Of a DNA stretch of 64,000 nt, positions 16,364-27,008 are shown piece by piece. Both the position numbers and the translations under genes were made by a program. Position 1 is the first letter of the stretch, and the number at the start of each line of letters is the position of its first letter. This DNA comes from CAVSRC01 sp963798195 (GTDB lineage: Bacteria; Pseudomonadota; Alphaproteobacteria; Rhizobiales; Kaistiaceae): assembly GCA_963798195.1 (NCBI GenBank), contig CAWCSF010000006.1, positions 186,001 to 250,000 of the forward strand, read 5' to 3'. Below the pieces are notes generated by a model. That model saw only the letters and a program-made list of their open reading frames with translations. It searched no databases and was not told the DNA's origin.

Positions 16364-17799
16364 GTCGGGCCTTTCGCCGGCGCGGTCGCGACCGACTGCG
16401 CAATCTTCACCAGCAGCGCATCGATCGCGGCGCGATTTTTGGCCCGTGCCGCCCACTCGGCCGAGGCGTCGAGCCCGGCCTGCGGCAAGGCATCGCGCTC
16501 CTTCAGCGCCGTCTCGAGATCGCCAGCATTGATGGCGGCGCGCATGCGCGAGACGATTGCAGGCGGATCGCTGCCCTCGACCGGGCCAACCGGACGGACG
16601 CTCACCAGCCCACTGATCCCGGCGAACAGGCGGTCGAAGAAACCGGCATTCGGATCGGATTGCATCGTCGCCGTGACGATCTGGCCGGCGATCGTTGGAA
16701 ACTCCGCGGCCAGCGTGGCCTTTGTCGGCGCTCCCGCCTCGGCGAAGGGCCTCAGCGCGGCGACGTCTTCCTGCGGGAGGCCGAGAGCCGCGGCCATTTC
16801 GAGATCAGTTGCGAACGGCCCTTCGCTCTCCGCCGCGCGGCGGAGCGCCACGACCGCGATGGCGCGCGCCGCCAGCCTGTTGTCGGCCGGCGCGGCATCC
16901 ACTTTCTTCTCCAGCGCGACGATGCGCTCGCCCAGCGCCTTGATGCTCGCCTGGGCCGTATCGATGCGGCCGGATAGCGCTCCGACGGCCGCCGAATCGA
17001 CCGTACCGTCGGACGTGGCGCCGCCTTCCTCCAGCCGCGAGACGCGCGCCGCGAGGTCGGAGAGGTCCCCCTGGGTCACGCCCGCAGGCATCGCTTCCAA
17101 CTTGGCCGACACGGCGGCGAGCTGACTGCCGAGGTCATTGACGTCCGCCTTGGCCGCAAGATCGCCTTGCGCCGTCTCCAGCGCGGCTACCCGGCCGTTC
17201 AACGCATCCAGGGCGCCCTTGGCCGGGAGGCCCTGAGTGATCATTTCCACGGCGGACAGGCGCCGGTCGACGGCCGCGACCGCCTCGCTCGCCGTGCGCG
17301 CCTGTTCGGCCGCCTGGTTGGCCGCCGAGCGGCCGGGCGCCGGCAACACGCCGATGATCTGCAATATGATCACCAGGACAAGCGCCGCCACGCCGCCGGC
17401 GGCTCCAGCCAGCGCCGGACGCGTCCAGCCATCATCGCTTCCGATCGCGCTGGCGCCCGGCGGGCGCAACGGGCGCGGCGGCTCTGCGCGCGAATTCGCC
17501 GGCTGGCCCGAAGACGGCGGCGGGGGTGGGGGCGGTGGTGGTGGAGGCGCCGCTTTCGAGGGTGGCTCGGGCTTTGCCGGCTCGGCGGCCGTATCGGGCG
17601 TCATCGCCGGAGGTGTCTCCTTGGCGGCCGCCGGTTTCGCGTTGGATGCGGGCGCGGCGTCGACCTTCCCGGGTTGCATTTTTTCCGAAGCGGTCGGTTC
17701 CGCTTTAAGGTCAATGGTCACCGGCGCGCGGCGCCGGTCGCGCGTGCGCCGCCGGTCAGTGCCGGATTTGGCGTTTTTGTCGTCGTCTTCGCCGGCCAT
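16360..17799 (-). CDS. Alphaproteobacterial mitofilin (Mic60-like) inner-membrane protein
   Basis: A 479-residue protein with a charged, Pro/Ala-rich N-terminus, a run of eleven prolines (about residues 85-95), one membrane helix (around 130-150), a long coiled coil and a conserved C-terminal domain. This architecture and the position between hemD and hemY identify it as the alphaproteobacterial relative of mitochondrial Mic60, which shapes inner-membrane invaginations and tethers inner and outer membranes. The proline run would be expected to need EF-P for efficient translation and corresponds to a G-rich plus-strand tract near 17517-17550. It overlaps hemY by 4 bases. Confidence 0.85.
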   Translation of the reverse strand: MAGEDDDKNAKSGTDRRRTRDRRRAPVTIDLKAEPTASEKMQPGKVDAAPASNAKPAAAKETPPAMTPDTAAEPAKPEPPSKAAPPPPPPPPPPPSSGQPANSRAEPPRPLRPPGASAIGSDDGWTRPALAGAAGGVAALVLVIILQIIGVLPAPGRSAANQAAEQARTASEAVAAVDRRLSAVEMITQGLPAKGALDALNGRVAALETAQGDLAAKADVNDLGSQLAAVSAKLEAMPAGVTQGDLSDLAARVSRLEEGGATSDGTVDSAAVGALSGRIDTAQASIKALGERIVALEKKVDAAPADNRLAARAIAVVALRRAAESEGPFATDLEMAAALGLPQEDVAALRPFAEAGAPTKATLAAEFPTIAGQIVTATMQSDPNAGFFDRLFAGISGLVSVRPVGPVEGSDPPAIVSRMRAAINAGDLETALKERDALPQAGLDASAEWAARAKNRAAIDALLVKIAQSVATAPAKGPT

Positions 17800-17886
17800 A
17801 TCTGTCCTCGTCGAGCCCCCGCCGCCCTCGCCGTTCCCCTACAATACAGGCTTATCGCGACACGGCCATGCCACGCGGACGCGGAT

Positions 17887-18585
17887 TCAGGGCGGCGCGA
17901 TCAGCGCGAAGAGGCTGGCCTCGTCCGGCGCGGCGGCAACGCGTATTTCACCGTCGAGGCCAACCAATGCAGCGGCAATCTGTTCCGACATCGCGAACAG
18001 AAGCGGAAGCCGGACGACGTGCGTGCCGCAGAGTTCGCGAAAGGTTTGCGCCGTGCGCCGCGAGTAGAAGAGCGCGCCGTCGAATTCCCCACGCTCCAGC
18101 TTGCCACGCACCCCGGCGGTGAACGCCGGTACCTTCTCGGCGCGATAGGCTTCCACGGTGCGCATGTCATAACCCCGTGCGAGCAGTCCAGCGGACAGCG
18201 CCCCAGCCCTGTCCCGTGCTGCCGGATAGAGGATCGGCCCCTTTCCCCTCGGCAAGATCTCTCCCACCAGTTCGGCAAGCCGCGCGGCGTCGCCACCGCC
18301 CACATGCACATCGCGGAAGCCGGCGCTGCGCGCCGCATCGGCCGTTGTCTGCCCGCCCGCCAGCAATGGCTTGTCCCGCCATTGCCGCGACTGCGGCCAG
18401 GCTGTCATCGCGCGGACGCCGTTGCGGCTGGTCAGTACGAGCGCGAACGGCTCCGGCAGGTCCGCCGGCGGCTCTGCGAGGGCGATGGTCAGCAGCGGCT
18501 CGAGAGTGACGGTATGGCCCAGCTCCCGCAGGCGGACCGCAGTGTCCTCGCCATCGGGTTCCGGCCGCGTCACCAGAAGATGCAT
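17887..18585 (-). CDS. hemD: Uroporphyrinogen-III synthase
   Basis: A 232-residue cytoplasmic enzyme that closes hydroxymethylbilane with ring D inversion to uroporphyrinogen III. The family is weakly conserved, but MHLLVTRPEPDGEDTAVRLRE at the start, LVLTSRNGVRAM, ARDRAGALSAGLLARGYD and the DGALFYSRRTAQTF motif fit well. It begins 9 bases after the hemC stop and is followed by the mitofilin-like gene after 87 bases, the usual alphaproteobacterial order. Confidence 0.9.
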   Translation of the reverse strand: MHLLVTRPEPDGEDTAVRLRELGHTVTLEPLLTIALAEPPADLPEPFALVLTSRNGVRAMTAWPQSRQWRDKPLLAGGQTTADAARSAGFRDVHVGGGDAARLAELVGEILPRGKGPILYPAARDRAGALSAGLLARGYDMRTVEAYRAEKVPAFTAGVRGKLERGEFDGALFYSRRTAQTFRELCGTHVVRLPLLFAMSEQIAAALVGLDGEIRVAAAPDEASLFALIAPP

Positions 18586-18594
18586 GACCGCAGC

Positions 18595-19521
18595 TCAGCC
18601 CGAGAAGAAATCCGGCCCGCCCTTGCGTGCCAACTCCGCGCCGGCTTCGGCCCCGAGCGTCGCGCCATCGGCAACAGTGCCGCGCCGCTCGACGACATGC
18701 GCCGCCGTCCCGTCCGGCTTGACGATGATGCCCCGGAAACGAAGCGCATCGCCGTCTATCTCGGCGAGGCCGCCAATCGGCGTGCGGCACGAACCGTCCA
18801 GGATCGCCAGAAAAGCGCGCTCTGTTGCGAGCGCTCCCGATGTCGCGCCATGATCGATACCGGCGAGCAGCGCCAGCGTGGCGGCGTCATTGGCACGCGC
18901 GGTGATCGCGATGGTCCCTTGTCCGGGCGCCGGCAGCCAGTCGTGGGCGTCCAGCACGCTGGTCGCGCGGTCGGCCAGACCGAGCCGGGTCAGCCCGGCG
19001 AGCGCAAGGATCGTCGCATCCGCCTCGCCCGCATCGAGCTTGCGCAGCCGCGTCTCGACATTGCCGCGCATAGGCACGACACGGAGATCCGGACGCAGGC
19101 GCAAAGCCAGCGCTGCCCTTCGCAACGACGACGTGCCGATGGCAGCGCCTTGCGGCAGGTCGCGCAGGGCTGGTGCACGCGGCGAGAGAAAAGCATCGCG
19201 AAAATCGGCACGCGGCAGGCAGGCCGCGATGACGATGCCGTCCGGCAGGGCCGTCGGCAGATCCTTCGCCGAATGGACCGCGAGGTCGATCGCGCCGCCG
19301 AGCAGCGCCTCGTCGATCTCCTTGGTAAACAGTCCCTTGCCTCCCGCCTCCGCCAATGGCCGGTCGGTGATGCGGTCGCCGGTCGTGCGGATCGGCACTA
19401 CGGTCACATCCACATCGGGGCCGGCCAGCGCAGCGCGCACGGCATCGGCCTGCTTCAGCGCCAGCGGGCTGCCGCGCGTGCCAAGGTTGAGGGTGGCGGT
19501 ACGTGTGTCGGCCGATTGCAA
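18595..19521 (-). CDS. hemC: Porphobilinogen deaminase (hydroxymethylbilane synthase)
   Basis: A 308-residue enzyme that joins four porphobilinogens on a dipyrromethane cofactor. Clear motifs are LNLGTRGSPLALKQAD, HSAKDLPT, GTSSLRR and GNVETRLRKLD; the cofactor cysteine is in DGSCRTPIG. I place the start at TTG 19521 because GGAAG lies 7 bases upstream and the resulting length matches the family; a longer reading to 19596 would add an unconserved leader. It is divergent from tsaD with about 100 bases between. Confidence 0.94.
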   Translation of the reverse strand: MQSADTRTATLNLGTRGSPLALKQADAVRAALAGPDVDVTVVPIRTTGDRITDRPLAEAGGKGLFTKEIDEALLGGAIDLAVHSAKDLPTALPDGIVIAACLPRADFRDAFLSPRAPALRDLPQGAAIGTSSLRRAALALRLRPDLRVVPMRGNVETRLRKLDAGEADATILALAGLTRLGLADRATSVLDAHDWLPAPGQGTIAITARANDAATLALLAGIDHGATSGALATERAFLAILDGSCRTPIGGLAEIDGDALRFRGIIVKPDGTAAHVVERRGTVADGATLGAEAGAELARKGGPDFFSG

Positions 19522-19621
19522 GGCGTATCTTCCGGGTGTTAGGGGCTGAGGCGCTCCAGTGTAGGAGCCCCCGCCGATACAGGCGAGTGTCCACAATACT
19601 GAAATTCAGCGGAATGCGGCG

Positions 19622-20695
19622 ATGATCGTCCTCGGTATCGAGACCAGTTGCGACGAAACCGCCGCCGCGCTTGTCGAACGCGACGATGACGGCGCCGGCC
19701 GGATTCTGTCCGAGATCGTTTTGTCGCAGGTGGCCGACCACGCGGCCTTCGGCGGCGTCGTGCCGGAGATTGCCGCCCGCGCCCATGTCGAGGCGCTGGA
19801 CGGCGTCATCCGTGCCGCCCTTGCGCAGGCAGGAAAGTCGTTTCGCGATATCGACGCCGTCGCCGCCACTGCCGGTCCCGGCCTGATCGGCGGCGTTCTC
19901 GTCGGCCTCACCACGGCCAAGGCTATCGCCCTCGCAGCCGGCAAGCCGCTGATCGCGGTGAACCATCTCGAGGGCCATGCGCTCACCGCGCGGCTTACCG
20001 ACGGCATAGGCTTCCCCTACCTCCTGCTGCTGGTCTCGGGCGGCCACAGCCAGTTCCTGGCGGTGAACGACGTGGGCCAATACCATCGCCTGGGTTCGAC
20101 CATCGACGACGCGCTTGGCGAGGCCTTCGACAAGGCGGCGAAGCTGCTCGGCCTGCCCTATCCCGGCGGCCCGGCGGTCGAGCAGGCGGCCAAGACCGGA
20201 AATCCGAAGCGTTTCGCGTTGCCGCGCCCGCTGATCGACCGGCCGGGGGCCGATTTCTCTTTTTCTGGCCTCAAGACCGCCGTCCGCCTCGCCGCCGAGG
20301 CCGCAGCACCGCTTTCCGATCAGGACGTCGCCGATCTCTGCGCGTCTTTTCAGGCGGCGGTGAGTGACATCGTCGCCAACCGCGCCGACCATGCCATGCG
20401 TACCTTCCGCGATAGCCACGACGGACCACCGGTCTTCGTCGCCGCCGGTGGCGTCGCCGCTAACGAGGCCCTGCGCACGGCACTTCGAAAGGTCGCCGCA
20501 CGCCACGGCTTCCGCCTCGTCGTGCCACCTGCGCGACTTTGCTCGGACAATGCCGTGATGATCGCCTGGGCCGGCGCCGAACACCTTGCGCGCGGCTTGA
20601 CCGACACGCTCGATGTGGCGGCCCGCCCGCGCTGGCCGCTCGACGAACTGTCCGCGCCAAAACTCGGCAGCGGCAACAAGGGCATGCGGGCATGA
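19622..20695 (+). CDS. tsaD: tRNA N6-threonylcarbamoyladenosine transferase
   Basis: A 357-residue protein of the Kae1/Qri7/YgjD family that transfers the threonylcarbamoyl group to A37 of ANN-reading tRNAs, together with TsaB and TsaE (not in the window). The start MIVLGIETSCDETAAALVE, the metal site in NHLEGHALTA, GPGLIGGVLVG and the late SDNAVMIAWAG motif are all present. It overlaps gpsA by 4 bases (ATGA) and forms the common alphaproteobacterial tsaD-gpsA pair. Confidence 0.96.
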   Translation: MIVLGIETSCDETAAALVERDDDGAGRILSEIVLSQVADHAAFGGVVPEIAARAHVEALDGVIRAALAQAGKSFRDIDAVAATAGPGLIGGVLVGLTTAKAIALAAGKPLIAVNHLEGHALTARLTDGIGFPYLLLLVSGGHSQFLAVNDVGQYHRLGSTIDDALGEAFDKAAKLLGLPYPGGPAVEQAAKTGNPKRFALPRPLIDRPGADFSFSGLKTAVRLAAEAAAPLSDQDVADLCASFQAAVSDIVANRADHAMRTFRDSHDGPPVFVAAGGVAANEALRTALRKVAARHGFRLVVPPARLCSDNAVMIAWAGAEHLARGLTDTLDVAARPRWPLDELSAPKLGSGNKGMRA

Positions 20696-21672
20696 TCAAT
20701 TCTATCGGCATCATCGGCGGCGGCGCGTGGGGCACGGCCCTCGCCCTCACCGCGGCCCGCGCCGGTCGCACCGTTCGCATCTGGGCGCGCGACCGCGCCA
20801 CTGTCCACGCAATAGACCAGGGCCACGAGAACCCGCGTCTACCGGGAATTAGCCTCAACCACATTCCAGCGACCGACAGCATGGCAGTCGCGCTCCGCGC
20901 CGACGCCATCGTGCTTGCCGTTCCGGCCCAGGTCGTGCGCTCGGTCGCCACCGGGGCGGCGCCCTACATTCCGGCCGGCACGCCGCTGGTGATCGCCGCC
21001 AAGGGTCTCGAGCGCGGAACCGACAAGCGCCTGTCGGAAGTCCTCGGCGAGGTGGCGCCGCAAACGGTGCCGGCTGTTCTCTCCGGCCCGAGCTTCGCCG
21101 CTGATGTGGCGCACGGCCTGCCGACTGCAGTCACCATTGCCGTCGCTGGTAACGATGCGATGGCGTTATCGCTGTGCGAGGCGTTCGCCAGTTCCAGCTT
21201 CCGGCCCTATGCCGAAACCGACCTGATTGGCGTCGAGATCGGCGGCGCGGTGAAGAACGTCCTGGCCATTGCCGCCGGCATCGTGGCCGGTCGCGAACTG
21301 GGCGCCAGCGCGCTTGCCGCACTCATCGCACGCGCCTTTGCCGAACTCCGCCGTTTGGGCGAGGCGATGGGCGCGCGAGCCGACACATTGATGGGCCTGT
21401 CCGGACTCGGCGATCTCGTGCTCACCTGCTCCGGCCCGCAGTCCCGCAACTTCGCCTATGGCTTGCACCTCGGTCGTGGTGGAGACGTGCCGGCCCCACA
21501 CGCTCTCGCCGAGGGCATCGCCACTGCGGCGGTCGCCCGCGAGTTGGCAAACCGCCACGGCGTTACGGCCCCCATCATCGAGGCAGTTGCCGCCATCATC
21601 GAAGGCAGCCTTTCCATCGATGCCGCCATCGAGGGGCTGATGAGCCGGCCGTTGAAGCGCGAGACGACATAG
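20692..21672 (+). CDS. gpsA: Glycerol-3-phosphate dehydrogenase [NAD(P)+]
   Basis: A 326-residue enzyme that reduces dihydroxyacetone phosphate to sn-glycerol 3-phosphate for phospholipid synthesis. IIGGGAWGTALA is the dinucleotide-binding loop; GPSFAADVAHGLPTAVTIA, EIGGAVKNVLAIAAG (catalytic lysine) and GLGDLVLTCSGPQSRN are family hallmarks. The ATG at 20692 overlaps the tsaD stop; a longer in-frame reading inside tsaD is not needed. Confidence 0.96.
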   Translation: MINSIGIIGGGAWGTALALTAARAGRTVRIWARDRATVHAIDQGHENPRLPGISLNHIPATDSMAVALRADAIVLAVPAQVVRSVATGAAPYIPAGTPLVIAAKGLERGTDKRLSEVLGEVAPQTVPAVLSGPSFAADVAHGLPTAVTIAVAGNDAMALSLCEAFASSSFRPYAETDLIGVEIGGAVKNVLAIAAGIVAGRELGASALAALIARAFAELRRLGEAMGARADTLMGLSGLGDLVLTCSGPQSRNFAYGLHLGRGGDVPAPHALAEGIATAAVARELANRHGVTAPIIEAVAAIIEGSLSIDAAIEGLMSRPLKRETT

Positions 21673-21754
21673 GGCCATGCCGACGGTACCCTTTGGCGCT
21701 GTGGACGCGCATCGACCGGCTGATTAGGTTGGCGCGAGACGAGTGGAGGTGCGC

Positions 21755-22168
21755 ATGGCCTATTGGCTCTTCAAGTCGGAACCCGGATCGTGGTCCTGGG
21801 ACCAGCAGGTGAAGGCAGGCAAGGCAGGCACCGAATGGACAGGGGTGCGCAACTTCACCGCGCGGAACAACATGCGCGCTATGAAAAAGGGCGATCGCGG
21901 CTTCTTCTACCACTCGGGCGAGGGCAAGGAGATCGTCGGCATCGTCATGGTGGCCAAGGACGCCCATCCCGAGACCGGCGCCGCCGACTGGGAATGCGTC
22001 GATATCGCCGCGGTGAAGCCCGTGCCGAAGCCGGTCACTCTCGCCGCGGTCAAGGCCGAGAAGAAACTCGCCGACATGGCGCTGGTGAAATATTCCCGTC
22101 TCTCGGTCCAGCCTGTGACCGACGCCGAGTGGAAGATCGTCTGCAAGATGGCCGGCGTCGACGCGTAG
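21755..22168 (+). CDS. EVE-domain protein
   Basis: A 137-residue stand-alone EVE domain, a PUA-like fold thought to bind modified bases in nucleic acids. It opens with AYWLFKSEPGSWSWDQQ and contains WTGVRNFTARNNMRAMKKGD and FFYHSGEGKEIVGI, all characteristic. The ATG at 21755 is preceded by GGAGGT at ideal spacing. It follows gpsA by 82 bases and is likely in the tsaD-gpsA unit, as in many relatives. Its molecular target is unknown. Confidence 0.9.
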   Translation: MAYWLFKSEPGSWSWDQQVKAGKAGTEWTGVRNFTARNNMRAMKKGDRGFFYHSGEGKEIVGIVMVAKDAHPETGAADWECVDIAAVKPVPKPVTLAAVKAEKKLADMALVKYSRLSVQPVTDAEWKIVCKMAGVDA

Positions 22169-22169
22169 A

Positions 22170-22637
22170 TCAGCCGCGGTCGATCCGGCACTGATAGCAG
22201 TTGTTGGTTGACGAACGAACGTGGGCGTACGCGATCCTCGGGTCCGTGAAGAGCCTTTCCGCCTCGGTGCCGAGGGCCTCGCTGGCGACGACCCTGCCGC
22301 TCCCATAGACGATCCGGTCGTCCTTGCCGTAGCCGCGCAGAATGTAGGTGCCGCCAGCCAACATCGGTGGAAGGACGTCCGATGCTGTTGCAGCCGGGCA
22401 AGGATCGGCATGCAAGAAGATCGGGCCGATCTCCGCGTAGGGTTGTGGCCCTGGAAACGGCCGATATGCCAGGATCAGATAGCGCCCGCCCTCCCCGATG
22501 TCGCACAGGCAATGCCGGCAGGGGTGCCCCGGACCCGAAGCGACATGGACCTCGGGCCGCTGGCCGTTCGCGTCGGGCTGGCCGGACTGCAGCGCCGCGA
22601 CCTCGGCGGTCGGCAACGGCCGGAAACGAATGGACAT
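22170..22637 (-). CDS. DUF1203 protein
   Basis: A 155-residue protein of the DUF1203 family: it begins IRFRPLPTAEVAALQSG and has HPCRHCLCDIGEGGRYLILAYRPF and a final CYQCRIDRG. The cysteine pairs (HCLC, CYQC) suggest a structural metal or disulfide. Function unknown. The ATG at 22637 has GGAGAG just upstream. It ends two bases after the EVE gene stop, convergently. Longer in-frame readings into the acsA region have no support. Confidence 0.85.
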   Translation of the reverse strand: MSIRFRPLPTAEVAALQSGQPDANGQRPEVHVASGPGHPCRHCLCDIGEGGRYLILAYRPFPGPQPYAEIGPIFLHADPCPAATASDVLPPMLAGGTYILRGYGKDDRIVYGSGRVVASEALGTEAERLFTDPRIAYAHVRSSTNNCYQCRIDRG

Positions 22638-22823
22638 GGCATCTCTCCGATGTGGGATGCACAGTCGATAGGACGCAGGCACGGAGGCACCCACCCGATT
22701 CCTGCTTGTACGCCTTGTCGCCAGGCCTCGTCGGGGCTTGCGTCCACCGGTCCCCCGGCGCTTTAAAGGGAGCGGGAGGGTCCGGCTTTTTGCCGGAAAC
22801 GCTTGAATTGGGAGGACTGCAGA

Positions 22824-24779
<1,956 letters not shown>

Positions 24780-24780
24780 T

Positions 24781-25245
24781 TCAGTAAAGATAGCGGGCCG
24801 TTGCCATCAGCAGGATGGCGACGGTCAGCATCACGGCCATGCCGCGCACGCGCTGCTCGGCGACGATGACCTCCCGAATTTCCTGGCTGGTCCCGGCCGG
24901 CATACGCGGACCAATGATCGCTGCGAGTGGCACGCCGACCACCGGCGAAACGATCGCCGAGAGCCCACCCATGGCGAAGGCCCATTGGGTGATGGACCAC
25001 GGAAATGCGAAGCCGTAGACCAGCCAGAAGAGCAGCAGCCCCGAGACGATCGTCAGCGCCGACGTGACGGCGAAGACCAACGCGGCTCTCGGATTGTCAG
25101 TCATGAAACGGTATTGGGACAGTCCGGCAGACCCCATGCTGCGGATGCGCGGAAGAGCGACCAGGGCGCCCATGAGGACGGTGCCCGCCCACAGGACCCC
25201 GGAATAGATGTGGGTTGCTCGGAGTATGACAAGGAAGGTTTGCAC
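24781..25245 (-). CDS. Four-helix membrane protein, DUF2269-like
   Basis: A 154-residue integral membrane protein with four predicted helices. The N-terminal VQTFLVILRATHIYSGVLWAG, with a histidine in the first helix, resembles small DUF2269 or CopD-like membrane proteins that may bind heme or metal, but assignment is tentative. GTG at 25245 is chosen because AGGAGG stands 5 bases upstream; the longer reading to 25371 adds an unlikely polar leader. Function unknown. Confidence 0.75.
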   Translation of the reverse strand: MQTFLVILRATHIYSGVLWAGTVLMGALVALPRIRSMGSAGLSQYRFMTDNPRAALVFAVTSALTIVSGLLLFWLVYGFAFPWSITQWAFAMGGLSAIVSPVVGVPLAAIIGPRMPAGTSQEIREVIVAEQRVRGMAVMLTVAILLMATARYLY

Positions 25246-25343
25246 GCTGGCCTCCTGCGATGCCTGGGTCCGCCCGACCTTGTTGCAAGAGTTCTCATGC
25301 CGCGGGAAATTGGCATCAATGCGGAGAACCGATGGGATTGGTC

Positions 25344-25799
25344 TCACCCGCCGAGGCTTGCCAGATCGCACCAGTCGCCGCGGGCACCGCCGTCGTAGGG
25401 GCGAGCCAGACCGCTAGCCAGCATCGCCGTCGCGAGATCGAGGCCGTCGGGTACCGTTGTCACGTCCGCCTCGACGCGGCCGAAATACTTGTCGCCTGTG
25501 ATGTTGCGCAGCGTCACGTGGTCTGTCGCCTGCACGCCGAGACGCTGCTTTGCCGCAGCAGCCATTTCCTTCTCCCGCGCGCACTTGCCGCGTATCTCGG
25601 GCGTGTCGATCCCGCGGAGACGAACGCTCACGCTTACTTCCAGGCCGAGCCACACTGGGACCCGCACCTTGAGCGTGTCGCCGTCGGTAATCTCCGAAAC
25701 CGAGGCCACGTACGGTCCTGCCAGATGCTCGGCGGCAACCGCCGGACCCTGCGTGAAGAGCACTGCGGAAAGGAGAACTGGAGGGAGTCGAACAGACAT
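25344..25799 (-). CDS. Secreted thermonuclease-family (SNase-like) nuclease
   Basis: A 151-residue protein with a signal peptide (about 1-22) and a staphylococcal-nuclease-like OB-fold domain. ITDGDTLKVRV, VRLRGIDTPE (containing the catalytic arginine and glutamate) and DKYFGRVEADV match the active-site elements of the family. Such proteins are periplasmic or exported nucleases cutting RNA and DNA with Ca2+. Short for the family but complete. Encoded alone on the minus strand, divergent from htpX. Confidence 0.88.
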   Translation of the reverse strand: MSVRLPPVLLSAVLFTQGPAVAAEHLAGPYVASVSEITDGDTLKVRVPVWLGLEVSVSVRLRGIDTPEIRGKCAREKEMAAAAKQRLGVQATDHVTLRNITGDKYFGRVEADVTTVPDGLDLATAMLASGLARPYDGGARGDWCDLASLGG

Positions 25800-25961
25800 C
25801 GCTAGCCGAATTGCATCAGGAATTTATTCCTCTACCCGTTTTTTCATCCAGGAGAAAGCCGCCAAGTCCGTATTCTAGTATAAATTGTATTTATCGAGAC
25901 AACAGCCATTGCGAGAGGCCGCCGCATACGCGGATTTCCGCGCCCCGCGGCCTGAACAAAT

Positions 25962-25992
25962 CTTGCGCTGCGGCTTTTCCATCCCGACATAT
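25962..25992 (+). promoter_or_regulatory. Possible heat-shock (RpoH) promoter of htpX
   Basis: CTTGCG (25962-25967), 17 bases, then CGACATAT (25985-25992) resembles the alphaproteobacterial RpoH pattern (CTTGAC / CYTATAT). It would give a leader of about 45 bases to the htpX ATG. The -35 deviates at two positions, so this is tentative. Confidence 0.33.
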
Positions 25993-26043
25993 CGGGGGTC
26001 CCGTCCAAGGTGGGCGGCAAATGAAAGGGCAATTGAAGCCACG

Positions 26044-26967
26044 ATGAACACGCTTCGCACGGGCATGCTTCTGGCGGCGCTGACCGCCATTTTCATGGGC
26101 GTCGGCTACATGATCGGCGGCTCGACCGGTGCCATGCTCGCGCTGCTGGTCGCCGGCGGCATGAACGTGTTCGCCTATTGGAATTCCGACAAGATGGTGT
26201 TGTCGATGAACCGCGCCCGCGAGGTCGACGAGCGCAGCGCGCCAGAGTTCTACGGCCTCGTGCGCGATCTTGCCGCCCGCGCCAACCTGCCGATGCCGCG
26301 CGTCTACATCTCGGACAACCCGCAGCCGAACGCCTTCGCCACCGGGCGCAACCCGGAACATGCCGCGGTCTGCGCCACCACGGGCCTCCTTCAGATGCTG
26401 TCGCGCGAGGAGATCGCCGGCGTCATGGCCCACGAGCTCGGCCACGTGAAGAATCGCGACACGCTCACCATGACCATCACCGCCACCATCGCCGGCGCGG
26501 TCTCGATGCTCGCCAACTTCGCCCTGTTCTTCGGTGGCAGCCGCGACAACAACAATCCGTTCGGCTTCGTCGGCGTCCTCATTGCGGCCATCGTCGCACC
26601 GTTCGCCGCCATGATGGTGCAGATGGCGATCAGCCGCACGCGCGAGTATTCCGCCGACCGCGCCGGCGCCGAGATCAGTGGCCGGCCGCAGGCGCTCGCC
26701 TCGGCTCTCGCCAAGATTTCCAGCGCCGCACAGCGCGTGCCCAACATGGCAGCCGAGCGCAATCCGGCTACGGCGCACCTGTTCATCGTGAACCCGCTTT
26801 CCGGCGCGCGGATGGACAACCTGTTCTCGACGCATCCGGCGACCGAAAACCGCATCGCCGCTCTGATGGCCATGGCCGGGGACTTTGGCCATGCCCCATC
26901 AACCCGGCCTTCGGTCGCGCTTCCGCGGGTGGGAAGGACCGGGCGCGCCCGAGGGCCATGGGGATAG
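26044..26967 (+). CDS. htpX: Membrane zinc metalloprotease HtpX
   Basis: A 307-residue M48 protease that degrades damaged inner-membrane proteins alongside FtsH. Two N-terminal helices precede the zinc site VMAHELGHVKNRD; the third ligand glutamate is in SADRAGAE; two further helices lie between. The final GPWG is typical of rhizobial HtpX. The ATG at 26044 (NTLRTGMLL) is the conserved start; upstream in-frame codons are leader. A possible RpoH promoter precedes it. Confidence 0.94.
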   Translation: MNTLRTGMLLAALTAIFMGVGYMIGGSTGAMLALLVAGGMNVFAYWNSDKMVLSMNRAREVDERSAPEFYGLVRDLAARANLPMPRVYISDNPQPNAFATGRNPEHAAVCATTGLLQMLSREEIAGVMAHELGHVKNRDTLTMTITATIAGAVSMLANFALFFGGSRDNNNPFGFVGVLIAAIVAPFAAMMVQMAISRTREYSADRAGAEISGRPQALASALAKISSAAQRVPNMAAERNPATAHLFIVNPLSGARMDNLFSTHPATENRIAALMAMAGDFGHAPSTRPSVALPRVGRTGRARGPWG

Positions 26968-27008
26968 GCCTTGTTGCGGCCCGGTTCGTGGGCTAACCCC
27001 TTCAACCC

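Noticed and set aside
14663..17125. 820-codon plus-strand reading opposite hemY and the mitofilin gene
   Set aside because: Low-complexity arginine-rich antisense reading without any domain; the opposite strand carries conserved genes in order.
17517..17550. G-quadruplex in the plus-strand G-rich tract
   Set aside because: Only two runs of five guanines are present, the rest being GG steps; the tract is fully explained by proline codons on the minus strand.
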